42,376 nt of DNA from an uncultured Oscillospiraceae bacterium (GTDB taxonomy: Bacteria; Bacillota; Clostridia; Oscillospirales; Oscillospiraceae). The stretch's first letter is position 1. The number at the start of each line of letters is the position of its first letter. A program made the position numbers and the translations under genes. The stretch spans positions 1-42,376 of the forward strand of contig CAJUAS010000011.1 in NCBI GenBank assembly GCA_910584395.1, given 5' to 3'. A model generated the notes under the pieces. The model worked only from the letters and a program-made list of their open reading frames with translations, did not search any database and was not told the DNA's origin. This document shows, in pieces, positions 1-6,709 of this stretch.

Positions 1-52
1 CAGCTGATTTGTAATCAGCAGGTCGGGGGTTCGAGTCCGTCCACCAGCTCCA
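1..52 (+). tRNA. tRNA-Thr (anticodon TGT), 5' end outside window
   Basis: The window opens inside the anticodon arm: a GCTGA stem, a seven-base loop holding TGT, and the matching TCAGC. A T-arm with the TTCGAGT loop, the 3' acceptor strand and an encoded CCA at 50-52 follow. Anticodon TGT reads ACA (threonine). The D-arm and 5' acceptor strand are cut off by the window edge. The T-stem has one G-G mismatch, which does not affect the assignment. Confidence 0.9.
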
Positions 53-63
53 CAATTGAATAC

Positions 64-147
64 GGAGGAGTTCCCGAGTGGCCAAAGGGGGCAGACTGTA
101 AATCTGTTGCGTAAGCTTCGGTGGTTCGAATCCACCCTCCTCCACCA
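64..147 (+). tRNA. tRNA-Tyr (anticodon GTA)
   Basis: The acceptor stem is GGAGGAG (64-70) with CTCCTCC (137-143), followed by discriminator A and encoded CCA at 145-147. The anticodon loop CTGTAAA carries GTA (tyrosine). A long variable arm between anticodon and T arms is typical of bacterial tRNA-Tyr. It lies 11 bp after tRNA-Thr and is probably cotranscribed with it. Confidence 0.96.
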
Positions 148-148
148 A

Positions 149-214
149 GAATGCTGGTCAGTATAGATGCCAAAGGCTGAACGCCTACGGCTTCAAGCTG
201 TCCAGCATTTTTTA
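149..214 (+). terminator. Probable intrinsic terminator of the tRNA operon
   Basis: The AATGCTGG arm at 150-157 pairs with CCAGCATT near 202-209, followed by a run of T residues. The interior contains a smaller GGCTGAACGCC-type hairpin. It begins 2 bp after tRNA-Tyr. Confidence 0.7.
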
Positions 215-262
215 TACCCTCATTTTCACTCTGATTTCCATGGATGCCGCAGACCAGTTTTT

Positions 263-286
263 GGAAGAAAGGAGATTCGAACTCCC
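263..286 (-). other. tRNA T-arm-like remnant
   Basis: On the minus strand the sequence reads GGGAG, TTCGAAT, CTCCT (286-270), a five-pair T-stem with a canonical TTCGAAT loop. It is followed by a seven-base acceptor-like segment, TTCTTCC, and an A. No matching 5' acceptor strand or anticodon arm was found further along the minus strand, so this is at most a decayed tRNA 3' end or a chance match. Confidence 0.3.
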
Positions 287-355
287 GCATTTTATAAACC
301 ACGCCGATTTGTAGGCTCGTCAGAGCCAAACAGACCGGCGTTTTTGGTACTATAA

Positions 356-407
356 AAGCGTAAGTGTAAGACACCGACGGGTGTTTCACATTTGCGCTTA
401 TTTTTTT
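356..407 (+). terminator. Strong rho-independent terminator
   Basis: A stem of about 20 bp with a few wobble pairs and one mismatch (356-375 with 380-399) closes on a GACG loop and is followed by A and seven T residues. No gene ends just upstream, so it may belong to a lost gene or be a second terminator for the tRNA transcript. Confidence 0.8.
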
Positions 408-492
408 ACAATAAGGGGGTAATTGGTCTGGCGTGGCGCTTTTTGGAGCAGAGCCTCCGACATAAAAACTGCCGGCCATCCCTTATTGTAAA
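405..492. repeat. 88-bp element bounded by 13-bp perfect inverted repeats
   Basis: TTTACAATAAGGG at 405-417 is the exact reverse complement of CCCTTATTGTAAA at 480-492. The 62 bp between them hold no gene. This could be a very small mobile element (MITE- or REP-like), a long imperfect hairpin, or the ends of a decayed insertion. It overlaps the T-tract of the preceding terminator. Confidence 0.55.
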
Positions 493-1275
493 CATTCGAT
501 TAAGCAGGTTGAAACCCAAGTGGGCTTTCGTGTAACGAACCAAACTGAATCGCAATAAGTGCAGATGGGATCACAATTACAAAAACCATTCAGGAGGGTT
601 CAAAATGACAAGTGTAGGAATTGATGTATCAAAAGGCAAGAGTACCGTCTGTATTCTCAAGCCATATGGAGAAGTTATCGCCTCGCCGTATGAAGTGCAG
701 CATACTGAACCGGATCTTCGCGTGTTAATCTCCCGCATCAAGTCCATAGAAGGAGAAGTGCGGATTGTAATGGAGGCAACCGGCGCCTATCATTTGCCGT
801 TGCTTTCCAGCTTCAAAGACGTCGGCTTTTTTGTAAGCGTTATCAATCCGTTAGCCATGAAACGATATGCCTCAACTGCCATTCGAAAGGGGAAAACCGA
901 TAAAATCGATTCTGTGCGAATTGCAAACTATGGGATTGACAACTGGTTTAAGTTAGTGGATTACACTCTGCCGGACGAGGTATATGCGCAGCTTAGGCTT
1001 CTGGGGCGGCAATATGTGCACTATATTACGATCCGCATTGAAAGCAAGCTTGCTTTGACCGATCTGCTGGACAGAACAATGCCCGGGATAAAGTCCTTGC
1101 TGAGCGGTAAGCGGTCGGAAGAACCAACGAAGGACAAGCTCAGTGATTTTGTAGCGGAATACTGGCATTTCGATAACATCACGAAGAAGAGTGAGACTCA
1201 ATTCATCCGTAGTTATTGTATCTGGGCAAAAAAGAAAGGATACCACGCAAGTGAGTCCAAGGCGAAAGCAATCTA
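493..1275 (+). mobile_element. IS110-family insertion sequence remnant
   Basis: A truncated IS110-type recombinase gene with its non-coding left end. IS110 elements carry a structured bridge RNA in a non-coding end. The 493-604 leader contains two small hairpins (CCCA-AG-TGGG at 515-524 and TTCG-TGTAA-CGAA at 527-539) and could be its remains. The right half of the element is missing: IS110-like coding stops near 1273 and is replaced by a Cna-B gene fragment. The outer left limit is not determined. Confidence 0.7.
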
Positions 1276-1276
1276 A
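605..1276 (+). pseudogene. IS110-family recombinase, N-terminal half
   Basis: The 223-residue frame starts at an ATG behind AGGAGGG and begins with the IS110 signature GIDVSK. It has EATGAYH near residue 59 and KTDKIDS near residue 98. These acidic residues form the RuvC-like DEDD catalytic domain of IS110 (DEDD) transposases. Family members are usually about 350-420 aa with a C-terminal Transposase_20 domain holding an essential serine. That domain is absent, because the frame ends abruptly after SESKAKAI at the junction with unrelated DNA. It is therefore most likely inactive. Expression of a truncated protein cannot be excluded. Confidence 0.88.
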
Positions 1277-1761
1277 TGATGCGCTCTCATAACCAGTCCG
1301 GCGGACGGATGGGCAGTGTTGCGGTGCTGCTCTACGCGGACGGCTCGGTAATCGACGAGGATGACAAGGTGTGGATCTCGGCTGAAGACGGCTGGGAACA
1401 CACCTTTTCTGATTTGCCCGTCTACCGGGACGGCGGGCAGGAGATCAAGTACAGCATGGTGCTGGTGAGCGATCCCGGTAAGTACATCTCCACCACCAGC
1501 AAGATGACCATTACCATGCGGCTGGAGCCGGAGTATGTGGATGTGCCGTTCCAGATCATTTGGGACGACAACAACGACAGCGACGGCGCACGGCCCGGTT
1601 ATGTGGCGGTGGCCCTGCTGGTGGACGGCAAGCCCAGCCAGTATGGCGAGACTGCCACCGCCCAGACCGATTGGGCAGTGACCTTTACCCATCTGGACCG
1701 CTACGGCTCCAACGGGCTTTATCTCTACAAAGCACAGCTTGCAGAGGTTCCGGACGGCTAA
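1276..1761 (+). pseudogene. Cna-B domain surface protein fragment
   Basis: The 161-codon frame encodes two Cna protein B-type (Ig-like) domains. The first is entered midway at SGGRMGSVAVLLYADG. The second has the typical IIWDDNNDSDGARPGY start and a following VALLVDGK strand. Such domains form the stalks of Gram-positive surface adhesins and pilins. No signal peptide, anchor or sorting signal is present. The 5' side is cut by the IS110 junction. The 3' side stops after PDG, where Cna-B proteins usually continue with tyrosine, so the 3' side also looks interrupted. I read it as a fragment trapped between two mobile elements. The apparent ATGATG start has no Shine-Dalgarno site. Confidence 0.75.
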
Positions 1762-1788
1762 GGCAGGGCAATCATACCGGATAATAAG

Positions 1789-1816
1789 GGCCACCGGCAG
1801 CATTCAGCCGGTGGCC
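1789..1816 (-). terminator. Hairpin at the end of the recombinase operon
   Basis: A perfect 10-bp stem, GGCCACCGGC with GCCGGTGGCC, encloses an 8-base loop. It lies 15 bp beyond the stop of the last minus-strand gene. The minus strand continues CTTATTA, a weak T-rich tract. It could also act on the plus strand for the Cna-B fragment. Confidence 0.5.
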
Positions 1817-1830
1817 AATGTGGTTCAGCC

Positions 1831-2742
1831 TCAGTCCTCGCCCCAATCATCGTCATCAGGAGAGTCATCATCATTTAAGCCCTTGGCGTCGTCAGAATCA
1901 TCGCTGTCTGGCTCCTCCAGAACATCGAAAATGGAGGACGAATCACGCTTGGAATAGAGCCACTTGATGGGGAGCATAAATGCGCTGTTTTTACGCCGAC
2001 CATTATACTGAAGCACCATAGCTTCAGCGTAGCCCATCGATCCGGCTTGGCGTTCCTTTGCAGTACGGGAAATGTGTTTGGCACTTAATGCGCCCACCTT
2101 CTCCTTGAACTGCTGATCGTCCAGCTTGTCGCCATAAACCTCGACCAAACGGGCCACGGCGTTGAGGAAATTGGCTGAGAGAGAAATCATGTCCCCTTCC
2201 CATGTTCCTATGATCAGCCGCAGGACACGGTCCAAGACATGATAGCCACAGCGTTGGAAGATGGCCTCCAGCGTAGAGATGGCACAAATCATGCCGTTCT
2301 GCCGTTTCCCTCCGAGCTCTATATCGTATGACTCGACAAGTGCCTTTACCATCATCTGCTGCTCGTTTCCGGCCTCAATATTCGCAACGAACACCTCGTA
2401 GGGGGTTAGCGATTTGATGAATTTCTGCTGGTTAGCAAATATATCCGCTTCATGAGCATAACTCAGATCGTCATAAATCATGCACCAGACAGGCGTGTCA
2501 CGAGAGCCAGAAGCCCGCGCAACGATTTCGATGGTGTGCTGACCATTGAAAACATAGTTTACTCCATCCCGGAGGCTGACCTTCACGGGATTTATCTGGT
2601 AGGGGTCAAAGTTCATGGCAGCCTTCTCAATATGAGTCTGGGAGAGGTCTCGCTGATAGTTTTGGTTCGAGACTAGGTTGGAGATCGGAATCAGTTCAAA
2701 ATGTACCTGCGGGACATAAAAATTAAACTCTCCCTCACTCAC
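1831..2742 (-). CDS. ParB-like protein (DUF6551-type) with acidic tail
   Basis: This 303-residue protein has an N-terminal ParB/sulfiredoxin-like fold signature. A DPYQINPVKV segment is followed by FNGQHTIE, the position where ParB-like enzymes have G-(Q/H)-x-R. A helical region and a very acidic C-terminus (SDDSDD, then DDDSPDDDDWGED) follow. It resembles DUF6551 proteins found on mobile elements; molecular function is unknown. I prefer the GTG at 2742: AGGAGG lies 8 bases upstream and the start makes the same 8-bp overlap with the preceding gene that every other junction in this operon has. The longer GTG at 2751 would overlap its own ribosome site. Last gene of the operon. Confidence 0.8.
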   Translation of the reverse strand: MSEGEFNFYVPQVHFELIPISNLVSNQNYQRDLSQTHIEKAAMNFDPYQINPVKVSLRDGVNYVFNGQHTIEIVARASGSRDTPVWCMIYDDLSYAHEADIFANQQKFIKSLTPYEVFVANIEAGNEQQMMVKALVESYDIELGGKRQNGMICAISTLEAIFQRCGYHVLDRVLRLIIGTWEGDMISLSANFLNAVARLVEVYGDKLDDQQFKEKVGALSAKHISRTAKERQAGSMGYAEAMVLQYNGRRKNSAFMLPIKWLYSKRDSSSIFDVLEEPDSDDSDDAKGLNDDDSPDDDDWGED

Positions 2743-3685
2743 GAGGGCCACCTCCTAAATACTGAGTTAGCTTTATTGCCTTGTCGTCAAGCGTTACCAA
2801 AGCCTTGATGAGTTGCAGTTTGGCTCGTGAAGTGACCTTGTCCAGCATAACGTTTTGCTGGAGCCGATCCATGGAGCTCACCCATGACGGAATGGTCAAC
2901 GTCAGCCCAATAAGCTCCGCATCCGGATCAAAGGCGGGCATGTCTTTCACTGTCGTACGCATTTTTTGTTCCGGCTCCTTTCCTTGGGAAACCTCCTGCA
3001 TTGCAGAGCGGGGTACCTTGTAGCGATTACTTGCCTCCTCCCTATCCTCAATGCCACGCATTACTTTTCGAATCTCTTGTGGAGAGCGCTCGGCAAGATC
3101 AATCACATTGTCATGTGATATTTTGTACTTCCCCGACAGTATTTTAGGGATGATCTCGGGTACCTTGTGCTTTAGCTTTTCAACCGCCCTAGAATAAATG
3201 GAGTATTTTAGAACCGTTGCCGGTGAAATGTTATTCTCTTTTGCAATTCGCTCCGCAGTATACGGCCGCCTTGGACTTGAATTATCAATCTCCGCTTCGC
3301 TCTCTGGATCAAGGCGACCATATTGATTAAGCCCCATTTTGTTTCTGTGCGCTGCGGAAAGCTTCTCCGCATCATATTGGACGCCTATCAGATACTTTCG
3401 TGTTGCCTCGGAGAGATTTTGCCGGCCGAGTTGGCGGGCGCAAATCCATGCCATGGCACTTTCGCGTGAATCAAAGGACATTTCTGTGGTGGAGAACGGG
3501 ATATCATGCTCGGTGCATATCTCATACCTGTTATGGCCATCCACAATAATTCCATCCCAGACAATGATTGAATCTATGCAACCATCTGCAAGGAGATCGG
3601 CTTCAAGCTGCTCTCGCTCCGATGTGGTCAGGGGGCGGATAAGTCCCTTGAACTCAGGATCGATAATCAGTTTTTGCCTAGACAT
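2735..3685 (-). CDS. ParB/Srx-type N-terminal domain protein
   Basis: This 316-residue protein begins with a ParB N-terminal-like domain: RPLTTSEREQLEADLLADG, then IIVWDGIIVDGHNRYEI. The VDGHNRYE stretch matches the nucleotide-binding G-H-R-R-like motif of ParB (CTP) and Srx folds. A helix-turn-helix-like segment follows around residues 140-165 (TAERIAKENNISPATVLKY), then a charged helical C-terminus. ParB proteins bind centromere-like DNA and slide as CTP clamps. Here the gene is inside a recombinase operon and no ParA ATPase is present, so a role as DNA-binding accessory factor or regulator is more likely than segregation. The start overlaps the upstream gene by 8 bp. Confidence 0.8.
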   Translation of the reverse strand: MSRQKLIIDPEFKGLIRPLTTSEREQLEADLLADGCIDSIIVWDGIIVDGHNRYEICTEHDIPFSTTEMSFDSRESAMAWICARQLGRQNLSEATRKYLIGVQYDAEKLSAAHRNKMGLNQYGRLDPESEAEIDNSSPRRPYTAERIAKENNISPATVLKYSIYSRAVEKLKHKVPEIIPKILSGKYKISHDNVIDLAERSPQEIRKVMRGIEDREEASNRYKVPRSAMQEVSQGKEPEQKMRTTVKDMPAFDPDAELIGLTLTIPSWVSSMDRLQQNVMLDKVTSRAKLQLIKALVTLDDKAIKLTQYLGGGPRE

Positions 3686-4073
3686 GGTTGCTTTGAACCT
3701 CGCTCTCTATTGGATGGATGGAACTCAGGGGGAAGACGCACATCTTTTCCTCCGGGATGACAACGCCTGTAAGTCTATAGCTTGTCCCAGCGCGGAAACA
3801 GTCAAATTCCTTCCGGAGCTTCTCAACAAAAGGTTGGCTATAAATCTCATACGAGAAATCTGAATCCATAGTCGAGGGCTTGACCTTATGGGCAGCACTA
3901 TCGAACTTCTGAGCATCGACAGAACGTATAGCCACTTGCCGGGCCTCGATGTTGACAAGAAGATGAATATAGTGTGGGTCACCAATTTGGTGAAGGGATG
4001 CCTTGTGGACACGAATGCGTGATTTTTTCAAGTCAATGGATATCTGGGCCAACTGACGGCTTGTCTCAGCCAT
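3678..4073 (-). CDS. Small stand-alone recombinase-tail-like protein
   Basis: No named family recognised. By eye, residues of about 10-120 match the C-terminal tail of the large recombinase two genes upstream and the neighbouring 252-residue protein. A hydrophobic strand pair (IHLLVNIEARQVAIRSVD) sits where those have FVELLINPVTKMFAVRP and FVQVLVNQKTKILALRP. Later come FVEKLRKEFDCFRAGTSYRL (recombinase: FSDKLYTLFGW then KYRITG) and a terminal CVFPLSSI strand. At 131 residues it is the shortest of the three copies and lacks the region after this core. A CAGGGGGG site lies upstream of the ATG, which overlaps the preceding stop by 8 bp. It is likely a protein-protein or DNA-binding module working with the recombinase; this is inference. 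Confidence 0.7.
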   Translation of the reverse strand: MAETSRQLAQISIDLKKSRIRVHKASLHQIGDPHYIHLLVNIEARQVAIRSVDAQKFDSAAHKVKPSTMDSDFSYEIYSQPFVEKLRKEFDCFRAGTSYRLTGVVIPEEKMCVFPLSSIHPIESEVQSNHV

Positions 4074-4824
4074 TCGTAAATCCCCCCTGCTCTGTGCCTA
4101 TAGCAAGTTGACCATGCGTGGCCTGAGATCGAGCATCCGAATCCCCCTTTGTCTGATCCTTGATTGCAAAAACGGCGTAGCCATCAAAGATATTGATTTG
4201 AAGCGACTGCTGGTGCTCTTTGAGGGACATACCAAATTGTTCCTGCCACTCAGCAGGAAACACGGGAGTCCGTGATACTTTGGGCTTTTCGCCCTCACGG
4301 AAGGTCTTTTGGTACACCTCGGTCGCCGTGAGGTCAAATACAATCAGATACTCGCCCTTGGCATATACGACCTTGCCAAGCATTTTATAGCGATAATCAG
4401 GATTCCAATTCATAAGGGAGAACATCTTGGCGGAGAACAGCTTTCCTGTGGTCTGCCGCGGGACTCGCTTCCCCTTGGACATGCTGCACCACATGAACGA
4501 GTCACGATCTCCTTCATGGCAGGGGCGAAGAGCAAGGATTTTAGTCTTCTGGTTGACCAGAACCTGAACAAAGTCTGCGGTGGGAAATTTTCTCAAGCAA
4601 GCGGTGTTCACATAGAACTTGCAGTTATTGAACGTAACTGAGGGCTCCTGAAGATGAGCAAAAAACTCGCGCCGGACCACCTGAAACTGCTCCAGATCAA
4701 GAGTCCCGTCCATACGGAGCAGCTCATCATCGATCCCCATAGAGGGAATGAATTCCCCCTCTGGGAGTGCTTCCCTTGGCTGGGGAGGCAGGTTTACAGC
4801 GTTCTGACCATAAAATTCATCCAT
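4066..4824 (-). CDS. Stand-alone paralogue of the large recombinase C-terminal domain
   Basis: This 252-residue protein has no catalytic motif. Residues of about 41-235 align by eye with residues 400-570 of the adjacent large serine recombinase. Examples are HLQEPSVTF versus ESRNHPSVSFYD, FVQVLVNQKTKILALRPC versus FVELLINPVTKMFAVRPA, KLFSAKMFSLMNWNPDYRYKMLGK versus a KLYTLFGWSIERKYRITG segment, and PAEWQEQFG versus PVEWARSFG. It therefore looks like a recombinase tail domain freed from its catalytic domain, plus an N-terminal 40-residue proline-rich lead. It could form a complex with the recombinase or bind the same attachment-site element. The start is ATG with GGAGGTGG upstream and an 8-bp overlap with the recombinase stop. 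Confidence 0.75.
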   Translation of the reverse strand: MDEFYGQNAVNLPPQPREALPEGEFIPSMGIDDELLRMDGTLDLEQFQVVRREFFAHLQEPSVTFNNCKFYVNTACLRKFPTADFVQVLVNQKTKILALRPCHEGDRDSFMWCSMSKGKRVPRQTTGKLFSAKMFSLMNWNPDYRYKMLGKVVYAKGEYLIVFDLTATEVYQKTFREGEKPKVSRTPVFPAEWQEQFGMSLKEHQQSLQINIFDGYAVFAIKDQTKGDSDARSQATHGQLAIGTEQGGFTNG

Positions 4825-6709
4825 GGGTTAATTCCACCTCCGAAAGCGGGATGTCCCCTATTTGGGACTGGATATAGTCCTTCAAAACCTCGAAATCAGT
4901 TACTTTTAGCCTCTTGCCCGAATCGAACAACTCGCCCTTCAAGAGTAAGGCCCAGTCCTCCTTGCGTTGCTCTGCTATGGCAGAGAAAGACCTCTCATGC
5001 AGATAAAACTGCTGGCCAAAGGATCGTGCCCACTCAACAGGCACGGCACGAATCCGTTTTCCTGAAGGGGTAAGCGGCTGCCCTGCATCATTCCCGCAAT
5101 CTATCATGAAGGGCTTGAAGAATGTCTCGGAGTCCCCGGCTTCAAAGATGAAGGCCAGCTCCCCGTCCTTCTCGCAGAGGCAACCGGTAATTCGGTATTT
5201 CCTTTCTATACTCCAACCGAACAGAGTGTAGAGCTTATCACTGAAGGCCGCTGCGGGTATGTCTCTGGGACGGAATTTCCCATCCTGATATTGGGAGATA
5301 AGCACTCCGCTTCGATTGTCCCGCTCTGCAGGCCGAACAGCAAACATCTTGGTTACCGGGTTGATAAGAAGCTCCACAAAGTTCTGCTTGCCAAAGCGGT
5401 CAACACAGGATCCGCTGAATTTGACCTTCTTATCATAAAAGGAGACCGAGGGGTGGTTTCGAGACTCAAACAGCTCTGACCGTGCGATCTCAAAGCCTCG
5501 CAAATCGAAGGAACCGGCCTCTGCCTCCACTTGGACTTCCTTGTCGCCCGACGAAGCAGGGCGCTCGGTTTCCTCGGACTGTGGATACACACTCATGGAA
5601 GCCCGGAGGTAATCTTCTGCGCTGAAGGCGCCCCAGCGTGGATTCAAGACGACGAATCCCTTTAGGATCCCGGAGTCGATAACCATGAGTTCTGGCAGAA
5701 TTGATTTATTCTTATATTTTGCATTGTCAAGCAGCCGTTGGACAGCAATAAAATCGTCTCTGGAAACAATGGCCTCATGGTGGTCCCTGTATCGGCTCTG
5801 GGGGCGTTGCCCATCACGATTTACCCGTTTCTTATGACTCCGATAGTCAATCGTATATGTTTTCCTCGTAAGTACATCACCACAATGACGTTCATTCCTC
5901 AGAATCTGACTAATGCCGCCGGACGTCCAATTGATATTTCCAAGATAAGAGCGTTTTCCTATGACGTTAAAGGTATCAGCGATCTGCTGCGTGGAGTACC
6001 CATACAGGTACATATAGAAGGCCAGCTTGACTGTAGGCGCCTCCTCAGGGTTGATTATCAAATTCCCCTCTGAATCATGGGTGTAGCCCAGCAGCTTGGG
6101 AGTGAGGGGGATGCCATTATCCAAGCGCATCCGAAGAGACGCTTCCATGCTCCGGGACCTCGTGTGGGATTCCTCCTCTGCCATGATCGCCTGAAAGCTC
6201 AGTCCCATTTGGGATTCGTCCTTCAGAGAGAAGATGCACTCGGACTCAAAAAAGACACCGACAGGAGGGTTCAGGGCTGCAAGCTGTCTGACAATACCTA
6301 TACAGTCCTCAACATTACGGGCAAAGCGGGAAACGCTTTTACAGATGATCATGTCGGCCTTTCCCGCATGGCAGTCAGTTACCATACGGTTGAAGGCATC
6401 CCTGTGCTTTCGGGATGTGCCGCTGATACCCTCATCTGCATAAATCTCGACAAGCTCCCAGTTTGGATGTTTTATGACAAATTCCTCGTAATACTTCTTC
6501 TGAAGCTCATAAGAAGTTGTCTGCTTAATATCATCCGTGGAAACACGGACATAGATGGCCACACGCCGGCGGGCATCATCATCGTAGAAGTCCGCTTGCT
6601 TTTTTTCTGGATAGTAGTCGTGTTTGGAAGGGTCCACAGTGACATTTATGCGCCTACGAACTCGCTCCTTCTCTTCTCTGCGTTCGTCACGCCTGTGGTT
6701 ATCAATCAT
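4817..6709 (-). CDS. Large serine recombinase lacking a zinc ribbon
   Basis: Site-specific integrase of the resolvase/invertase superfamily, 630 residues. A basic, arginine-rich lead of about 45 residues precedes the catalytic domain. AIYVRVST holds the nucleophile Ser57 and an active-site Arg55; DEGISGT and KSVSRFARN carry the other conserved residues. The Recombinase domain covers roughly residues 200-330. Where typical large serine recombinases have a CxxC zinc ribbon, this one has DSGILKGFVVLNPRWGAFSAEDY without cysteines. Residues 400-570 form a tail domain shared with the next two genes. Such enzymes join attP and attB via a 5'-phosphoserine link and cut with a 2-bp core. Second gene of the operon; its start overlaps the upstream stop by 8 bp. 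Confidence 0.93.
   Translation of the reverse strand: MIDNHRRDERREEKERVRRRINVTVDPSKHDYYPEKKQADFYDDDARRRVAIYVRVSTDDIKQTTSYELQKKYYEEFVIKHPNWELVEIYADEGISGTSRKHRDAFNRMVTDCHAGKADMIICKSVSRFARNVEDCIGIVRQLAALNPPVGVFFESECIFSLKDESQMGLSFQAIMAEEESHTRSRSMEASLRMRLDNGIPLTPKLLGYTHDSEGNLIINPEEAPTVKLAFYMYLYGYSTQQIADTFNVIGKRSYLGNINWTSGGISQILRNERHCGDVLTRKTYTIDYRSHKKRVNRDGQRPQSRYRDHHEAIVSRDDFIAVQRLLDNAKYKNKSILPELMVIDSGILKGFVVLNPRWGAFSAEDYLRASMSVYPQSEETERPASSGDKEVQVEAEAGSFDLRGFEIARSELFESRNHPSVSFYDKKVKFSGSCVDRFGKQNFVELLINPVTKMFAVRPAERDNRSGVLISQYQDGKFRPRDIPAAAFSDKLYTLFGWSIERKYRITGCLCEKDGELAFIFEAGDSETFFKPFMIDCGNDAGQPLTPSGKRIRAVPVEWARSFGQQFYLHERSFSAIAEQRKEDWALLLKGELFDSGKRLKVTDFEVLKDYIQSQIGDIPLSEVELTHG

Noticed and set aside
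167..355. A 62-codon plus-strand frame between the tRNAs and IS110
   Set aside because: It covers a terminator loop and the T-arm-like remnant; no ribosome site and no coherent protein features.
15..479. A 154-codon minus-strand frame across the tRNA genes
   Set aside because: It is read antisense through tRNA-Tyr and tRNA-Thr, a well-known source of false gene calls.
1762..1830. Matching attachment-site core with the right end near 19.84-19.88 kb
   Set aside because: I compared both ends by eye and found no convincing shared core, so no attL/attR is annotated.
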